In this document: one piece after another, positions 33,347 through 44,675 of the stretch
Layout: each line of letters opens with the position of its first letter
Numbering within the stretch: position 1 is the first letter of the stretch
Program-made: the position numbers and the translations under genes
From: Nannobrachium achirus
Taxonomy: Eukaryota; Chordata; Actinopteri; Myctophiformes; Myctophidae
Length of the DNA: 64,000 nucleotides
Assembly: GCA_963921795.1 (NCBI GenBank)
Contig: OY997649.1
Coordinates: 59,516,274-59,580,273, forward strand
Direction: 5' to 3'
The notes under the pieces: generated by a model
Database searches by the model: none
Told to the model about the DNA's origin: nothing
The model's input: the letters and a program-made list of their open reading frames with translations, nothing else

Positions 33347-33904
33347 AATGCCTTAAAACAGCAGGGGTTTTCACATCAAAACCCCTACTCGTAAACATTT
33401 GTATTACCCAATAATAAGAGGGGAATTAATGAGTGTTGACCCTTTAAATTATTGCACAACTCCACGGTTCTAAAACAACAAGTCAAGAAAAAACACAAGT
33501 GTTAATTTAACAAATGGACCCTTATGGAGCAATTTGGGTCCATTGTTAAAGTCTTTAAATGAAATTACCACTGAGGATTTGTACTGTGTTGTAATGGTCT
33601 TATCCCCACTTCAATCTTTTTTGCCACACAGAAAACCTTCTCGGTTTTTAAATCAGATATCCAGCCAGCTACAGTGCATGTTCCATTTTTCCCATTAATT
33701 TTTTCCTTTTTTTTTTTTTTTTTTTTTGTGGCTGCATATTAAGAGGCACAGCGTCGTTTGGAATGCTGGTTTCTATTTTTGAAATGTTCTGAAACGATGT
33801 TTGCATACATTTGCATAGCCAAGTGCAAATTGAGCCATGAATATGCAAATGCGGAGCTGATGTCTGTGGCAGCCCCGCACTCTGCCAGCTTTATAGAAGA
33901 ATTC
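33347..33904. promoter_or_regulatory. Unique island with POU octamers, candidate enhancer/CNE
   Basis: Non-repetitive except for poly-T at 33708-33727. 33800-33860 contains acatttgcatagcc and gaatatgcaaatgcgg, two octamer-type (ATGCAAAT/ATTTGCAT) sites in opposite orientation, plus ctgcatattaagagg. Such composition is common in vertebrate conserved non-coding elements. Conservation is not shown here. Confidence 0.3.
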
Positions 33905-34070
<166 letters not shown>

Positions 34071-34195
34071 CATGCACGCTAGTGCACACACACAAGCTTG
34101 CATGTGCACACACGCGCACACACACATGGACGCACAAATGCATTCATTCACACATGCTGTGATTGTACACACCCAGGCAGCATGTACGCACGCGT
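34071..34195. other. Degenerate CA-rich spacer
   Basis: Interrupted CA/ACGC sequence linking two microsatellites; nothing else in it. Confidence 0.7.
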
Positions 34196-34208
34196 GCACA
34201 CACACACA

Positions 34209-34291
<83 letters not shown>

Positions 34292-34298
34292 ACACAGA
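34196..34298. repeat. (ACGC)n-(CA)n compound microsatellite
   Basis: About twelve ACGC units pass into CA repeats. Confidence 0.97.
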
Positions 34299-34566
34299 TT
34301 CTCTCTCATTCGCAGCAGGCCTAGGGATGAAGACCGGTTGTTTAAAAGCTGATCCTAAAAGGCATTCATTTGCAGCTTATTAACGTGGCATTTTTCTGGG
34401 TGTTGTATTTAGTTGTTTTTGGTCCGCGGAGGAGGAAGTGCTGGGCTGTATGTTTATCCGTTGCCTCATTAAGGCATTAGATGGACTGTATGCTGAACGT
34501 AAAGGTCCCCAAGCTGACACCCACACTAGATGCCACCACACGCACACACACGTGCACGCGCATGTG
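34299..34566. other. Unique island
   Basis: Non-repetitive, with cattcatttgcagcttattaacg and ctcattaaggcatta-type AT motifs split over the stretch. A possible non-coding conserved segment. Ends in a degenerate CA tract. Confidence 0.3.
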
Positions 34567-35464
34567 CAGAGGCGTCAATTGGGTATGGCGAGGTATGGCA
34601 CAGCTGCCATATCTTGGCCCCAGGGGGAAAAAGAAAAAAAAATGTACTTTTTAATAAATTCACAAATGTCTCAGTCTATCCACATTGATTATTGTTGTTC
34701 TTGTTATTAAATCACTTTAAACCAGCTACAATGCAAATTAATACAAAACTATCGCTCTCACCAGGTATTATATTCTCCACGACACTTGAATCCCCCCCTA
34801 TCTTGACAAATGGTTTGTTCCCTGGTTCAGTAGTGTACTTCTTAATGAATTCACAAATGTCTCAGTCTATCCACATTGATTATTGTTGTTCTTGTTATTA
34901 CATCACTTTAAACCAGCTACAATGCAAATTAATACAAAACTATTGCTTTCACCAGGTATTATATTCTCCACGACACTTGTATCCCACCCCTATCTTGACA
35001 AATGGTTTGTTCCCCGGTTCAGTAGGTCAGCACAGGTGCAATGTAATAGTAGTGTTAATCAGCAGTGCAGTGGCATTTTTGAGCGGTGGTAAACCGCTCC
35101 ATAGAGTGGCTGTGCATGTGTCTGTAGCCACTTTTCCTCAGCGTTTTGCCATGGCAATGTTGTCCTCAGCGTTTTGTCATAGCAATGTGTGTGTGTGTAG
35201 CCTGTATTACATCACCAATTACATCCTAGACCTATATCCTAGTCTGAAGACGTTATGCAAGCACGACTACCGCTCACTTCACATTGGGTGTGATTTTTTA
35301 TTTATGTGTGGCACTCAGTTGTTTACTTGTGCATGCGTAAAACAATACTAGCCACTGATAGTAATCATCATCATGCCTGTTGCTAGGGCATGGCAACAAG
35401 GCTGGTGTCATGATGTCACCAGTCATGTTGCCATACCTTAGCTTTTGCTGAACTGACGCCACTG
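34567..35464 (+). mobile_element. Family I hAT-type MITE with internal duplication
   Basis: Starts CAGAGGCGTCAATTGGG and ends CTGAACTGACGCCACTG. The reverse-oriented copy at 54048-54557 has the same two ends and a perfect 8-bp flanking duplication. Here the insertion lies in CA-rich DNA and no duplication can be read. Holds two direct 191-bp copies (34643-34833 and 34834-35025). The 219-codon frame across it is only this duplication. Confidence 0.8.
34643..35025 (+). repeat. Two 191-bp tandem copies inside family I
   Basis: Both run from tgtactt-ttaat-aattcac through caaaactat-gct-tcaccag to ccggttcagtag-type ends. They differ by only a few bases. Confidence 0.95.
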
Positions 35465-35824
35465 CACACACACACACAAACACACACACGCACGCACGCA
35501 CACACATAGAGTACACGCTCGCGCGTGCTCAGCTCTGTGCGGCCGACCCCTCAAAAATAAAGTCTGACTTAATTTGTTTACGGTATCTGTGGACTCCCTT
35601 CAGCTCTCGCCCTCCGCTATAGCCACTAACACCACCCTCCACCCCTCCACCACCCTCCACCCTCCACCCTCCCCTCCACCCTCCCAGTGTCTCTCCTTCT
35701 TTTAACCTTAGAGCCAGTGGAAGCAGCACATGTGACACCAGGGTTTTAAATAGCGCAGTGTTGTGAGGACAGAGTCAGGGTCCGTCCATTCACTGATAAT
35801 GTGGTGGGCGTGCAGTGGTTGTCA
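35465..35824. repeat. CA tract and (CCACCCT)n-rich stretch
   Basis: 35465-35508 is a CA/ACGC tract. 35630-35690 is a degenerate (CCACCCT)n repeat. The intervening and following DNA is unrecognised. Confidence 0.7.
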
Positions 35825-36035
35825 ACAGTGGTGGAAAAAGTACTCATGTTTTTTACTTAACTAAAAGTATCAATACTGCAATATAGATATGCTCTGTTAA
35901 CAAGTAGAAGTACAGAATTCAAAATGTACTTGAGTTATAGCATGAAAGTATTGGCATCAAAATGTACTTAAAGTACCAAAAGTAAAAGAACCAAATGTTA
36001 TTTGAAAATGGCAGATCTACAAGCTCACAACATAG
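35825..36035 (+). mobile_element. Family C hAT-type MITE, 3' truncated
   Basis: CAGTGGTGGAAAAAGTACTC start, then the usual AAGTA-rich body, ending in the first hairpin arm (gaaaatggcagatctacaag). The copy breaks in the hairpin centre. Confidence 0.8.
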
Positions 36036-37414
36036 CTGTTTGATTCTTGTGCCCGCCTGGCATATGATCCTATATATCGTCTGCTATGTGCGCGAACGTG
36101 TCCACGTGTTACCATAGCGCACAGCTGGCTGTTTCCAATGTTTTCTTATGTAAATACAGGCGGATACAGCAGGATACTGCCTGGCAACGGATTTGTCTAT
36201 TCCAATGGATTTTTTTTTTTTTTCGAAAGCTGTCATCTTGTCTACCGGTCTACTACATGAGTCGCGCACAGATCATGCACTATGCGTGCATGTGCCCATG
36301 TTGAAAGGTAAGGACAATTTGGCAGGAAAACAGTTCAGCCTATGTTTAAAATAACAGCATATGAGTTAAGATTTTAATGATAATTTAACAATTCAAGTAA
36401 AAAAAAAAACAAGTGATAAATCTGAACTTAAAGTATAATCCTACGTTAGTTTCATTGATCCAAGGTGGAAAACAATTGATTGACTGATCGTTCAAATACA
36501 CCCACCCATCTGACCACTTAACGAGGCAGCCTATCGGTGTTAAGATGGGTGGGCCGTGAACGCTTTCTAGTGGGCCATGAAACAACAGAAACCTTCAATC
36601 TGATTAGAGTTCGTAATTAGATTCCTATAGTAACACCTGTCCTACAGTATGCATGTGTTAAGTGATATGCTATGACCCCAGTGAACATACATAACTAGCA
36701 AACACATTATATAACAATAATGTGTTTGTTTAGAACTGGTCAATTGTTTGATAGCTACACTAGGAGTGTATTATAACGTGAATGAATTATGCTTGTGTAT
36801 CGATGATATATAAAGTAGGTACCCTCACACCTGATGGCGCCTGATGGAGGGGAAAAGAACTGGTTGGAATAACGTGTTCCTTCCATGCGCTCCAATGTCC
36901 AAACGGGTGAAACTCCCCCCTGTCAGGTGAAAAGAAGCAACTTGGACTCCTCATGCATAGAAGGAAGCATGAGGTCAGTCCGTTGTCTCCCCAGGTTGGC
37001 AGAGGGAGTGTATAGCGTCCAGGATTACATTAGATAATTGACACTGGGTGAAAAAGAAATGTAGGTTAACAAAATAAAAAAAATAAAGTAGGTAATAAAC
37101 TGTGCATTGGACTACAGATAAAGAGATTATGGCAAAGTTAGCATAACACATTTTCTTCTGCAGTTTCACTGAACTCTAGGTATCTAAATCTATATATGTT
37201 TAATTCTAAAATTAGCTTCAGGGCTCTTCATTACTAGGCTAATTAAACGCCTTTTTTTTCATGTTTCGGAAGCTGAATATTTTCAAATGCCCGCAGTTAA
37301 GTCTGTAAGTATGTGTAAGCCTAATGAGTCAATTCCATTCCCCGCCGAGGTGGATTTTCAATCGTCCCCTGATTAGAGGTTGGTCCAACATTCTGTAATC
37401 CTCTGTCCGGCCCT
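36036..37414. other. Unrecognised unique stretch
   Basis: About 1.4 kb without a recognisable repeat or gene. It contains poly-T (36210-36222) and poly-A (36399-36410) runs. Frames are short and featureless. Confidence 0.45.
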
Positions 37415-37418
37415 TTAA

Positions 37419-37902
37419 CACATCGGATGCCCACGTGATCTCTGACGTCTTATTTGCTGGTGCCCATGGCAACGCGTCATTTTACCTACCGGCGAGAGTA
37501 CTGGCGAGAAAAGTAATCCGAGTAAATGTAATCCGAGTATGTCCTGTTTATTTTGCAAAAATCTTTTCTTTCAGTCAGGACCGTTTTTTATCATTTCTAA
37601 GCCATAGTGTTTGTGTTACGGCATGTAGAAGAGGCTGCCGTTTTGAGAAAAAAATGAAAAAAGGAAGAGAATCCGGAGAAAACAGCATTTTTGTGCAGCC
37701 GGTAAACAGGAAGTCAACGAGCCACACAGCACGTCCGGGTGACGTGCATGTTGGGAAATGGAGTTGTTTCATCACCGCGGTATAGCCAAGTGCAGTAGCT
37801 ACAGTACAGTATAGTTTACTGTACAACGTGTCAAACGCGTCGCTGGGCACTCGTAAAGATCAAAGAGATTGACGCGTAGACACCACGTGGGCACCCGATG
37901 TG
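37419..37902. mobile_element. TTAA-flanked element with CACGTG inverted ends
   Basis: 484 bp between TTAA sites (37415-37418 and 37903-37906). Inverted ends CACATCGGATGCCCACGTG and CACGTGGGCACCCGATGTG match at 18 of 19. TTAA plus inverted ends suggests a piggyBac-type non-autonomous element. The 116-codon plus frame inside shows no known domain. Confidence 0.75.
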
Positions 37903-37906
37903 TTAA

Positions 37907-38569
37907 TGGTTCACTTTACACTAGCAGTCACATGGGTGATTGACACCCAGCATGTCCAATGCAAGGCGTTATTGGATAAAGGGGTAAAAAAACAACAGTC
38001 TAATTAGAGGCAGAAGAAACGGCAAATCTCGTGTTTGAGATTTCAATTAGCTCAATTAAAGGCAAAATGGATGAACAGACAGAGACACAATGGGAGCCGT
38101 GTTGCTGGCAAACAGCTCGCCTAACGCCGCCGCACTTTTAGTTTTTTTTACTGAGAGACATCTCCGAGTTTTCTCTTGCTGAATGCCGCGCCTCCATTTC
38201 AGATTCTCAGCGGGGGTTCCCGAACAAAGACGCAAGAAATCTGCACTCCAGAGAAATTATGCTAATGAAGGAAAAACAAAAACAAAAATAAGATAGAAGA
38301 AAACAGAACCTTATCGTGACGTTCCTTTCCCCCTGAGCCCCAGATAAAAAACTCATTCATTTGTTAAATATTTGACACATCTATGCTTGAGCCTTGAGCT
38401 CGGGGATTTGCCTTGTATTTTCGTAGCGACTTGTGTGGGAGGAAAAATGCCCCCCCCCTCTGATACTGGCACAGGCGAGCTGGCATGTTCAGAGACGCGG
38501 GCACATCATCATGTGAGTGCAGACTAGCTGGCTTACTGTTGCCATGTGCTCTCTGACTAGCTGAGTAAA
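37907..38569. promoter_or_regulatory. Unique island, candidate CNE
   Basis: Non-repetitive with several AT core motifs: tttcaattagctcaattaaagg (38040-38061, read in two parts), attatgctaatgaagg (38257-38272), gtctaattagagg (37998-38010). Typical of homeodomain-rich conserved non-coding DNA, but conservation is unproven. Confidence 0.3.
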
Positions 38570-38638
38570 CACACACATGCACGCGGATGCACACATATAC
38601 ACACGCACGCACACGCACACGCACGAACGCACACACAA
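38570..38638. repeat. Degenerate CA/ACGC microsatellite
   Basis: Interrupted CA repeat with ACGC units. Confidence 0.9.
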
Positions 38639-38738
38639 TGCCTTCGTTATTCTGTCGATATGTGTTGACCTTGTACTAATTAACCGGCATAAATTTTTCA
38701 TGAATGAATTAACCGATTTAAACCCCATTTCATACTTC

Positions 38739-38980
38739 ATATCGTCGTTGGCGGGTGAAAACGTTGTCCAAAACCGTTCGTTTTGCATTTATCATTTAAA
38801 AAAAGATTGAAACTATAATGAATACAGCCGATCACGCGTTGTGTGCTTGTAGATCTGCTATTTTCACTACTTTTGTGCGACGGCTTTGTATGATGAAGCA
38901 GGGCTTTACTTTGCGGGGGGAAAAAAAAAACATACACATTTTAAACTTGGAGATACGAGGTTTCTGCCCGACAGTGACAA
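38739..38980 (-). mobile_element. Family B MITE, reversed
   Basis: Starts with the right end (atatcgtcgttggcgggtg) and ends with the left end (ggtttctgcccgacagtgac). The hairpin is mostly lost on one side (aatacagccgatcacgcg) but keeps gtgcttgtagatctgctatt. Confidence 0.85.
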
Positions 38981-39122
38981 TTAGCTCATTAGATCTGCTG
39001 TTTCCCTTTTTCCTTTGGAAAATAAGTGAATATTTTCCCCAAAAAAAAAAAAAAAGTGGGGGAAATATTTGCCCATGATGACATGACCTAAACCGAGACG
39101 CCATCATGCTGAAAGTGGTTAA

Positions 39123-39582
39123 AAGACAACTTTTTTTTTACAACAAGGGTTCATATTTTAGATTGTAATTAGAAAAGAAAAAGTGAGTGTTAAAATGTTT
39201 TCATTTGCTTCGTTCTGTTGTTTTATTGCGTTTACCGTGCTAAAATGTGGGGCATGCGTACGCATGGAGGCATGCGTACAAGTGGCTAAATATGTCTTTT
39301 TAGACTCAATAAGCCAGCAGTTTCTTTATTGCTATTTACTGTAACACTTCTAGCCCCCATAAGTCACATCCAACCATGAAAGGTTGCGTTGTATCTTGGG
39401 AATGGGCTTATTCTGTGTAAAATGACACATTTAGCCACTTGTACGCATGCCCCCAACCACTGAAACAAGAATCTCTAAAACAATAGAAAGAAGTAAATGA
39501 AATAATTTTAACACTCATCTTTTATATTCTCTAATTACAATCTAAAATATGAACCCTTGTTGTAGTAAACTAAAGTTGTCCT
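39123..39582. mobile_element. TTAA-flanked fold-back MITE
   Basis: 460 bp between TTAA sites (39119-39122 and 39583-39586). The outer ~100 bp on each side are inverted copies: acaacaagggttcatatttt / agattgtaattag on the left, with complements at 39530-39567. A further inner pair (ggcatgcgtacaagtggc near 39269, complement at 39434-39453) makes most of it palindromic. No coding capacity. piggyBac-type by target site only. Confidence 0.8.
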
Positions 39583-39642
39583 TTAAGTGCTCCCACAGAG
39601 GTTTCCAGGGGTACAGGACTCCATCAATCACTGGTATTTGAC

Positions 39643-39815
39643 TCCCACCTTGTTGGTGAGCAGCCACACCTCACCCCACACAACCCCCACCTCTTGTTGG
39701 TGAACAGCCACACCTCACCCCACACAACCCCCACCTTGTTGGTGAGCAGCCACACCTCACCCCACACAACCCCCACCTTGTTGGTGAGTAGCCACACCTC
39801 ACCCCACACAACCCC
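39643..39815. repeat. 42-bp minisatellite, four copies
   Basis: ttggtgagcagccacacctc followed by accccacacaacccccacc, offsets 44, 42 and 42 bp. The frame on the minus strand over it is an artefact of this repeat. Confidence 0.95.
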
Positions 39816-39894
39816 GCGCTAGCTCGCCGCTTTCGGTGCCAACAGGTGCTGCCGGCTGGCTCAACGCCTCTGCACTATTATTATACCATTTAGG

Positions 39895-40290
39895 CCCTAG
39901 AATTATTGAATGCTTTAACTGTTGAAAAATAGCTGATATACAAGCTCACAGCGCGGCACCGAGTGCCGCGCTGCGAGCTTGTATATCTGCTATTTTTTTT
40001 GAAAAATCACGATTTTTTTTTTGCAAGTATTTGAATGTATCTATTTAACATTTGTAACTCAAATATTTGCTTCTGGGTGGTCCCTGCTACAACATATTTT
40101 GAGATGGGGGTCCGCGGCCAAAGACCTGTAATTTTAGAGGTCCTTGACATGAAAAAAGTTTGAGATCCACTGATTTAGAGGAAGGATTTAGAAGCCAGGT
40201 CAAAGATATTCAAAGACTTTCAAAAATAGTTAAAACATAAAATGATGGTTAAAGTGGTTAAAATCTAAGGCGACTCAGGCGCGTTCCCGG
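39895..40290 (+). mobile_element. Family A-prime MITE, partial
   Basis: Shares hairpin (39923-39998) and core with family A, but its left end is ggccctagaattattgaatg and no CAGGGGCGTC terminus is present. The second hairpin is reduced to tttcaaaaatagttaaaac. Sister copy at 48043. Confidence 0.75.
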
Positions 40291-40949
40291 TATTCGAGGG
40301 TTATACACCTCCGCATTCCTCCGAACCGGGCCGTGACGATCGCGAGCCCCGAGCTCGAGCCCCCGTGAATATTGAAAAGCCATTAGTCGTCGCTCGGGCT
40401 CGGGTTTATAGCGCGCGTGATGCAGACACAAAAAGCCAGCACCCGTGAAGGAGGGAGGGTTTGTGGAGGGAGGGGGAGGGGGAGGGGGGGCAAGGGGAGA
40501 AGTAATTCAGCGGGGCACAATGCCATTACGCCGCCTACTCCGAAAATAATCCACAGGGGACCGAGGCAGCTTTACGCTTTCATTCCTGGATGAGAATAAA
40601 AAGAAGAGCGGTGAGTTGTTGTTTAGGTTTATTTTTTTCTTTTTGGCTGGCATAATTAGATGATCACAAACTGTACCCATGCCGGCTCGCCTTTCACTCT
40701 GCGGTTCCAAAATGACAAAACCCGTCATATTTTTAAAGTCACGCTGACATTCTTTCGTTCCCCGGCAGCTGCCAAGAACAACCGAGGGCCGGGTGCTTGT
40801 CTTGGCGTCGGATCAAAAAAGAGAGGGACCCGGAGCTCCAGTCACACACAGCAACTGAAAACATTTACACAGCTGGGACCCTCGAACCCTGGGGCCAACC
40901 CCGGGCCCCCGCCCCGGCTGCAAGGACCTGCAGTGGGCTGGGCTGGGGG
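40291..40949. other. Unrecognised GC-rich unique stretch
   Basis: Includes a G-rich tract (40440-40498). No gene supported; frames lack motifs. Confidence 0.45.
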
Positions 40950-41431
40950 CAGGGGCGTCACAGGGGGGGAGGCGGGGGGGGGGACTGAGTTACGAGGGCC
41001 CAAGGTGGAGGGGCCATAGTTATTTTATAGCTATTTAGCTATTGAAAAATAGCAGATATACATGCTCACAGCCGCAGCGCTGAGAGCTTGTAGATCTGCT
41101 ATTTTTGAAAAATGTGTGCAAATCTTTGAATATATGTATTTTTTAAGCCAACAACTGTAACTCAAATGTTAGGGGGGGGGGGTCCCTGGAGCTAAATATT
41201 TTGAGATGGGGGGTCCGTGGCCAAATACACATGAAAAGGTTTGAGCACCACTGACATGGAAACATCGTTTTTTCTCAAAAAACCTTAGAAGGATTTGATT
41301 TTTTCAAAAAATAGCAGATCTACAAGCTCGCAGCGCGGCACTCTGTCTGCTATTTTTCAATTGTTAAAGCACAGGGGGGCCCCACAGTGAATCCTTGTAC
41401 CCAGGGCCCAGAATTTGGAGCGACACCCCTT
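40950..41431 (+). mobile_element. Family A hAT-type MITE
   Basis: CAGGGGCGTCAC start; end gagcgacacccct. Hairpin 1 (41043-41106) and hairpin 2 (41308-41360) are both shortened at their tips. Flanks gctggggg and tctgggga match 6 of 8, a plausible decayed hAT duplication. Confidence 0.75.
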
Positions 41432-41453
41432 TCTGGGGAGGGGAGGGGAGGGG

Positions 41454-41454
<1 letters not shown>

Positions 41455-41552
<98 letters not shown>

Positions 41553-41556
41553 GGGG
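41455..41556. repeat. (GA)n microsatellite ending in poly-G
   Basis: About 43 GA repeats followed by 14 G. Confidence 0.98.
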
Positions 41557-41778
41557 ATGTCTTCGGACCAGGTGCTCCTGGGGAATGCAGGAGGTCCGCG
41601 GGTGGGGCAAAGGATAACGATCGTTAGTGAGGTCACTGTTCAAGCCCCCCCCCCCCCCCTCCACCATCCCCCCCCCCACCCATCCCCCCCCACATCCCAC
41701 CCTGCCCCCACAACTGCTCTGTGTCCCGCACGGGTCCGGAGAATGCAGTCATGACACACACGCACGCGCAGCGCCAAC
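41557..41778. other. C-rich spacer
   Basis: Poly-C and (CCCACC)n tracts at 41645-41700; nothing else recognised. Confidence 0.6.
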
Positions 41779-41799
41779 ACCACACACACACACACACAC

Positions 41800-41866
<67 letters not shown>

Positions 41867-41868
41867 GC
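41779..41868. repeat. (CA)n microsatellite
   Basis: About 40 CA repeats with one AACAC interruption. Confidence 0.98.
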
Positions 41869-41938
41869 ACATATGCACGTACACACAAACAGGCTTAAGC
41901 CAGGTAACGATGGCTTTACCCTACGTGTCCTTGACATC

Positions 41939-41940
<2 letters not shown>

Positions 41941-42015
<75 letters not shown>

Positions 42016-42060
42016 TGCGTGTGCGCGCGTGTGTGTGCGACGGTGTGTGTGTGTGTGTGG
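41941..42060. repeat. (GT)n microsatellite, inverted relative to 41779
   Basis: About 34 GT repeats, then interrupted GT to 42058. Separated by about 72 bp from a (CA)n run on the same strand, so the two can pair. Confidence 0.98.
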
Positions 42061-42344
42061 GGAGTGAGTTTCTATGTTTGTAAAGCTGTGTTCATGTGTT
42101 TTCGTTCACGCCAAGGCGAGAGTAGGTTTTCTCCACTGAATCGAGGTTTTGAGTGTAAAGTAAAGCTATATTTCCAGGGGGGGAAAAAACACATGAATGT
42201 TTCGTAGAGAAATCCATATAAACTGAATGTATATTTTACACGCTGGATAGGCGAGGTATTAATGTAAAGTATACACACATCCATGTTTGTGGCGCCATTC
42301 ATTTGCATGTACCGGTAAATGTATGCTTTTAATTGACAGTAATT
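42061..42344. other. Unrecognised unique stretch
   Basis: Nothing recognised apart from AT-rich segments. Confidence 0.45.
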
Positions 42345-42778
42345 ATAGACTTCACTTCAAATATTTCTTGTGTGCCATTGGGAAATATAACTTCAACGTT
42401 TTCAGGCCAAGGACCCCTTAGCTCTGAGAGAGATGAAGCAGGGACCCCCACTATAGTATAAAATTGTGTTGTGCAGATTAAAAATGTACATTGATTATTA
42501 TTACAGTTTAGACTTGACAGCACTATCATCTGTGTAGGTTGGATTAATGTGAATTTTCATATTTAACCGCTTGAACTGTCAATACCTACTAGTCTGCTCT
42601 TCATTCCCTCTACACCAAAAAATAGCCGATCTACAAGCTCACAGCGCATTTTTGGCTAATGTTCCACTAAGAATGCTATAGGGTTCAAGTGATCAAACAT
42701 GATCATACAGAAGATTTTGGCGGACCCCCTGTAGTAACTCTGAGGACCCCTAGGGTCCCCTGTTGAAGACCCCTGACT
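42345..42778. mobile_element. Family N MITE (ggacccc type) with hairpin arm
   Basis: Contains caaggaccccttagctctg and gcagggacccccactatag on the left, and cggaccccctgtagtaac / ggtcccctgttgaagacc / cctg at the right end, a layout common to fish hAT-like MITEs. A single hairpin-module arm (aaaaaatagccgatctacaa gctcacagcgc) lies at 42618-42647 without its mate. Left boundary approximate. Confidence 0.55.
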
Positions 42779-42789
42779 TATATAAATGT

Positions 42790-42860
42790 CATGATGGATG
42801 GATGGATGGATGGATACATAGATAGATAGATAGATAGATAGACGGATATAGACGGACAGA
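42790..42860. repeat. (GGAT)n-(GATA)n microsatellite
   Basis: Five GGAT units pass into seven GATA units and a degenerate GACGGATA tail. Confidence 0.95.
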
Positions 42861-43119
42861 TAGATCAGTGACTTTCCATCAGAGCACATAGTAAAGTACA
42901 TTATGTTCGCATGAGAAGCAGACTTTTTCGGTTTTCCCCCTTCTGGGAAGCAGTCCTCACTTTTCCCCAGTCCAAACCAAAGGGGGGGGAAGGGTTGGGG
43001 GGGGGAGCAACGTTTTAGGTCTAGGAGGTTTTAACAGTACAAGTCTTGAATCCAATCCAGGTGAGAGAGTGAGGCGGGCGAGAGGGCAGACGTCTGTATG
43101 AGAAACGTATTGTATGGGG

Positions 43120-43254
<135 letters not shown>

Positions 43255-43640
43255 CTCCGTCGCACCGCGGTGCCGCGCGCACGCGCACACCCGAAAAAAG
43301 CAGACTTACAAGCCCACGGAGCCTCGCCTCGCGCACGCGACGGACCGCAAGCCTATACTGTAGTAGGTCTGCGACTTTGGCCGCGCACGACACGGCCGCG
43401 CCGACAGAGCATATATAGATCAGGGGGGCAGTGGTGGTGTTTGAGCGGCGGCGGAGCGGAGCGGGCCGCGGGGGCCGGGGGTGGGGGGGGGCCCATGGGG
43501 GGGGGCGGGGCCGGCGGGGGGGGCCAGGGAAGGCAATGAATCCAAGGTTGCGTTGACCCCTCGTGACCTCATCTCAGTAACTCTGAACCCCAGAGGAACG
43601 ATGACATCACTCCCTCATTCCAACCACGGAGAATCAAAGC
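43255..43640. other. GC-rich, CpG-dense segment
   Basis: Many CpG (for example cgcgcgcacgcgc, ggccgcgcacgacacgg, gcggcggagcggagcgg) and a long G-rich run at 43460-43530. A degenerate family-B-like hairpin (gaaaaaagcagacttacaag ... ccgcaagcc) is at 43291-43352. catatatagatc at 43410 looks like a TATA element, but no transcript evidence or downstream gene is visible. Confidence 0.35.
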
Positions 43641-43671
43641 TAGCGCCTCAGTGCTGGGTCATCACTCTGCG

Positions 43672-43752
43672 CGCACGCACACACACACACACCACACACA
43701 CCGGCACGCACACACACACACGCTCATACACACACACACCAGCACGCACACG

Positions 43753-43820
<68 letters not shown>

Positions 43821-43959
43821 CATGCACACACACCGTATACCGCACACACACCAGCACGCACGTCACCACGCACACCGACAGTATATATATTATGCCCCGC
43901 GCACATACACACACACACAAACGTGCACTGCACAGACACAGACATGCATGTACGGTACA

Positions 43960-44015
<56 letters not shown>

Positions 44016-44030
44016 CACACACACCACACA
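43672..44030. repeat. (CA)n cluster
   Basis: Three CA arrays (43677-43740, 43756-43815, 43962-44014) with degenerate CA/ACGC spacers. Confidence 0.95.
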
Positions 44031-44382
44031 CAGAAGGCGCACGCAGACATTCACATGTACTGCATAAACGTACATCAGAGGTACGCATGTGCACAACGCA
44101 AACACACACACAATGTAGCGCACATGCACAAAACTATTAAGCTCAGTTTCCAATGTGTGTGTGTGTGCATGCGAAGGGTGGCCACCATGGAAACCAGAGA
44201 CGGAGTGGTGGGCGGGTCTAACGTGGTCCCTAACTGGAACGGAAGTGGGCGGGGTATAACGTGGTCCTAACTGGAACCCAGATTGTCTTCTTTAGACGTA
44301 CATTTATATATAAATATATCCAGGCAGCACTTCTCTCTCTCTGACCTGACGTCTCTCCTGAAAGCTTCCCATGCATAGTGAG
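44031..44382. other. CA-rich then unrecognised stretch
   Basis: Ends with two near-direct copies of gtgggcggg-cta-aacgtggtcc (44209 and 44246). No gene recognised. Confidence 0.45.
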
Positions 44383-44675
44383 CAGGGGCGTCACAAGGGG
44401 GGCCCGGGGGGAAGTGGGACTGAGTTATAGGGCCCAAAGTGGAGGAGGAGCCTTAATTATTTGATACTTTAGCTATATTGAAAAAATAGCAGATATACAA
44501 GCTCGCAGTGCGACAACCGAGACGCGTGCCGTGACGCGCTGCAAGCTCGTAGATCTGCTATTTTTGAAAAGTCGTGAGAATGTGGGGAGCCTTTCGCTGT
44601 TTCTACATGTCATTCATGGGGGGGTCCGCAGTGAACCCTTGTACCCGGGGCCCAGAATTTGGTGAGACACTCCTG
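44383..44675 (+). mobile_element. Family A hAT-type MITE, internally deleted
   Basis: CAGGGGCGTCACAAGG start and ggtgagacactcctg end. Only hairpin 1 is present (44479-44565, tip changed to cgacaaccgagacgcgtgcc). The core and hairpin 2 are deleted between gaatgtgggg and cattcatggg. Confidence 0.8.

Noticed and set aside
34692-35351. 219-codon plus-strand frame
   Set aside because: Lies inside a hAT MITE and owes its length to a 191-bp duplication.
37435-37785. 116-codon frame as a transposase remnant
   Set aside because: Inside a TTAA element but with no DDD-type motif or similarity I can name.
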